Shown here piece after piece: positions 63,774-64,000 of a stretch of DNA of 64,000 nt; the stretch's first letter is position 1; every line of letters starts with the position of its first letter. Made by a program: the position numbers and the translations under genes. The notes beneath the pieces are model-generated. The model saw only the letters and a program-made list of their open reading frames with translations. It was not told where the DNA came from and did not search any database. Source of the DNA: CAVPUA01 sp963708805. GTDB lineage: Bacteria; Actinomycetota; Actinomycetes; Mycobacteriales; Jatrophihabitantaceae. Location: positions 744,001 through 808,000 of the forward strand of contig CAVPUA010000003.1 in NCBI GenBank assembly GCA_963708805.1, written 5' to 3'.

Positions 63774-64000
63774 TCAGCCGCGCCGGATCGCGGCCTGCTC
63801 GGGCGTGCGGGCGACGAACTGTGGGCCGGTGACCTCGGTGTCGTAGTAGCGGTGGAACACCGGCGTCAGCGCGCCGCTGATCGGCGGGACGATCCAGCTC
63901 CAGTCCGCGGGGCACCGCCGACCGGCCCGCTCCTCCTTCTCGACGTGGGTCAGGAAGCGGCGCGACTCGGTGTGGTGATCGGCGATCGTCACCCCGGCCT
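63774..64000 (-). CDS. nos: Nitric oxide synthase oxygenase, C-terminal fragment (cut by window edge)
   Basis: The last 75 or so residues of a bacterial NOS oxygenase. VTIADHHTESRRFLTHVEKEERAGRRCPADWSWIVPPISGALTPVFHRYYD matches the conserved C-terminal part that carries the tetrahydrobiopterin and dimer-interface residues (ADWSWIVPP). It makes NO from arginine using a separate reductase. The gene is cut by the end of the window. Adjacent genes do not indicate a biosynthetic use. Confidence 0.82.
   Translation of the reverse strand, partial: AGVTIADHHTESRRFLTHVEKEERAGRRCPADWSWIVPPISGALTPVFHRYYDTEVTGPQFVARTPEQAAIRRG

Overview
The window is high-GC DNA from an actinomycete. WhiB and SepH proteins, two coenzyme-F420-type (PPOX) oxidoreductases, an F420/LLM reductase, an XPB helicase and heavy use of GTG starts all point there. 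Adjacent mqnB and mqnD show that menaquinone is made by the futalosine route, which argues against mycobacteria or corynebacteria and fits lineages such as Frankineae or Jatrophihabitans relatives (inference). No rRNA, tRNA or CRISPR array was seen, and no gene-free stretch exceeds about 300 bases.

Layout. 1-3250: purine catabolism (molybdopterin subunit of a xanthine dehydrogenase, cut by the window edge, and guanine deaminase). 3418-8544: a secreted sedolisin, a Na+/H+ antiporter carrying a UBP-type zinc finger, a DinB-like protein, a MazEF-type toxin-antitoxin pair and a lipoprotein. 8689-30818: a housekeeping block whose order broadly resembles the mycobacterial XPB-to-serC region: XPB helicase, helicase-associated protein, cold-shock protein, DUF2771 lipoprotein, MFS protein, DUF3027, MarR, rRNA methyltransferase, sepH and serC. 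Inserted in it are a two-component system, mqnB/mqnD, a pabBC fusion, a UbiA-like enzyme, a solitary Dam-type methylase and an ArsR/SRPBCC pair. 31261-40726: GNAT, SAM methyltransferase, murB, a GABA-type cluster (aldehyde dehydrogenase, biotin-carrier protein, gabT), an NfeD/flotillin pair and ask-asd. 40736-41740: a solitary AbiEi/DUF559 nuclease-like gene bracketed by two related palindromes. 42312-54547: two divergent operons for acyl-CoA metabolism (AMP ligase and PrpE-like ligase; biotin-dependent carboxylase, enoyl-CoA hydratase, TIGR03084, AtuA/DUF1446 pair, TetR and LLM oxidoreductase) that resemble a terpenoid (Atu) pathway. 54549-55642: a complete IS481-type element with a 6-bp target duplication. 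55644-57099: a translationally coupled three-gene operon ending in a WhiB-DUF3253 fusion. 57238-64000: a DeoR regulator, small DNA-binding and membrane proteins, Smr and GPP34 proteins, glutamate decarboxylase, a secreted Ig-like protein, and the C-terminus of a bacterial nitric oxide synthase.

Two features colour the annotation. First, about 25 genes, many of them essential, are broken by one-base or CG-dinucleotide indels, mostly between 11 and 54 kb; this looks like assembly error, so they are annotated at full span. Second, many genes have a TANNNT-like hexamer 6-8 bases before the start codon and no Shine-Dalgarno sequence, the pattern expected for leaderless transcripts, and this was used to choose starts.
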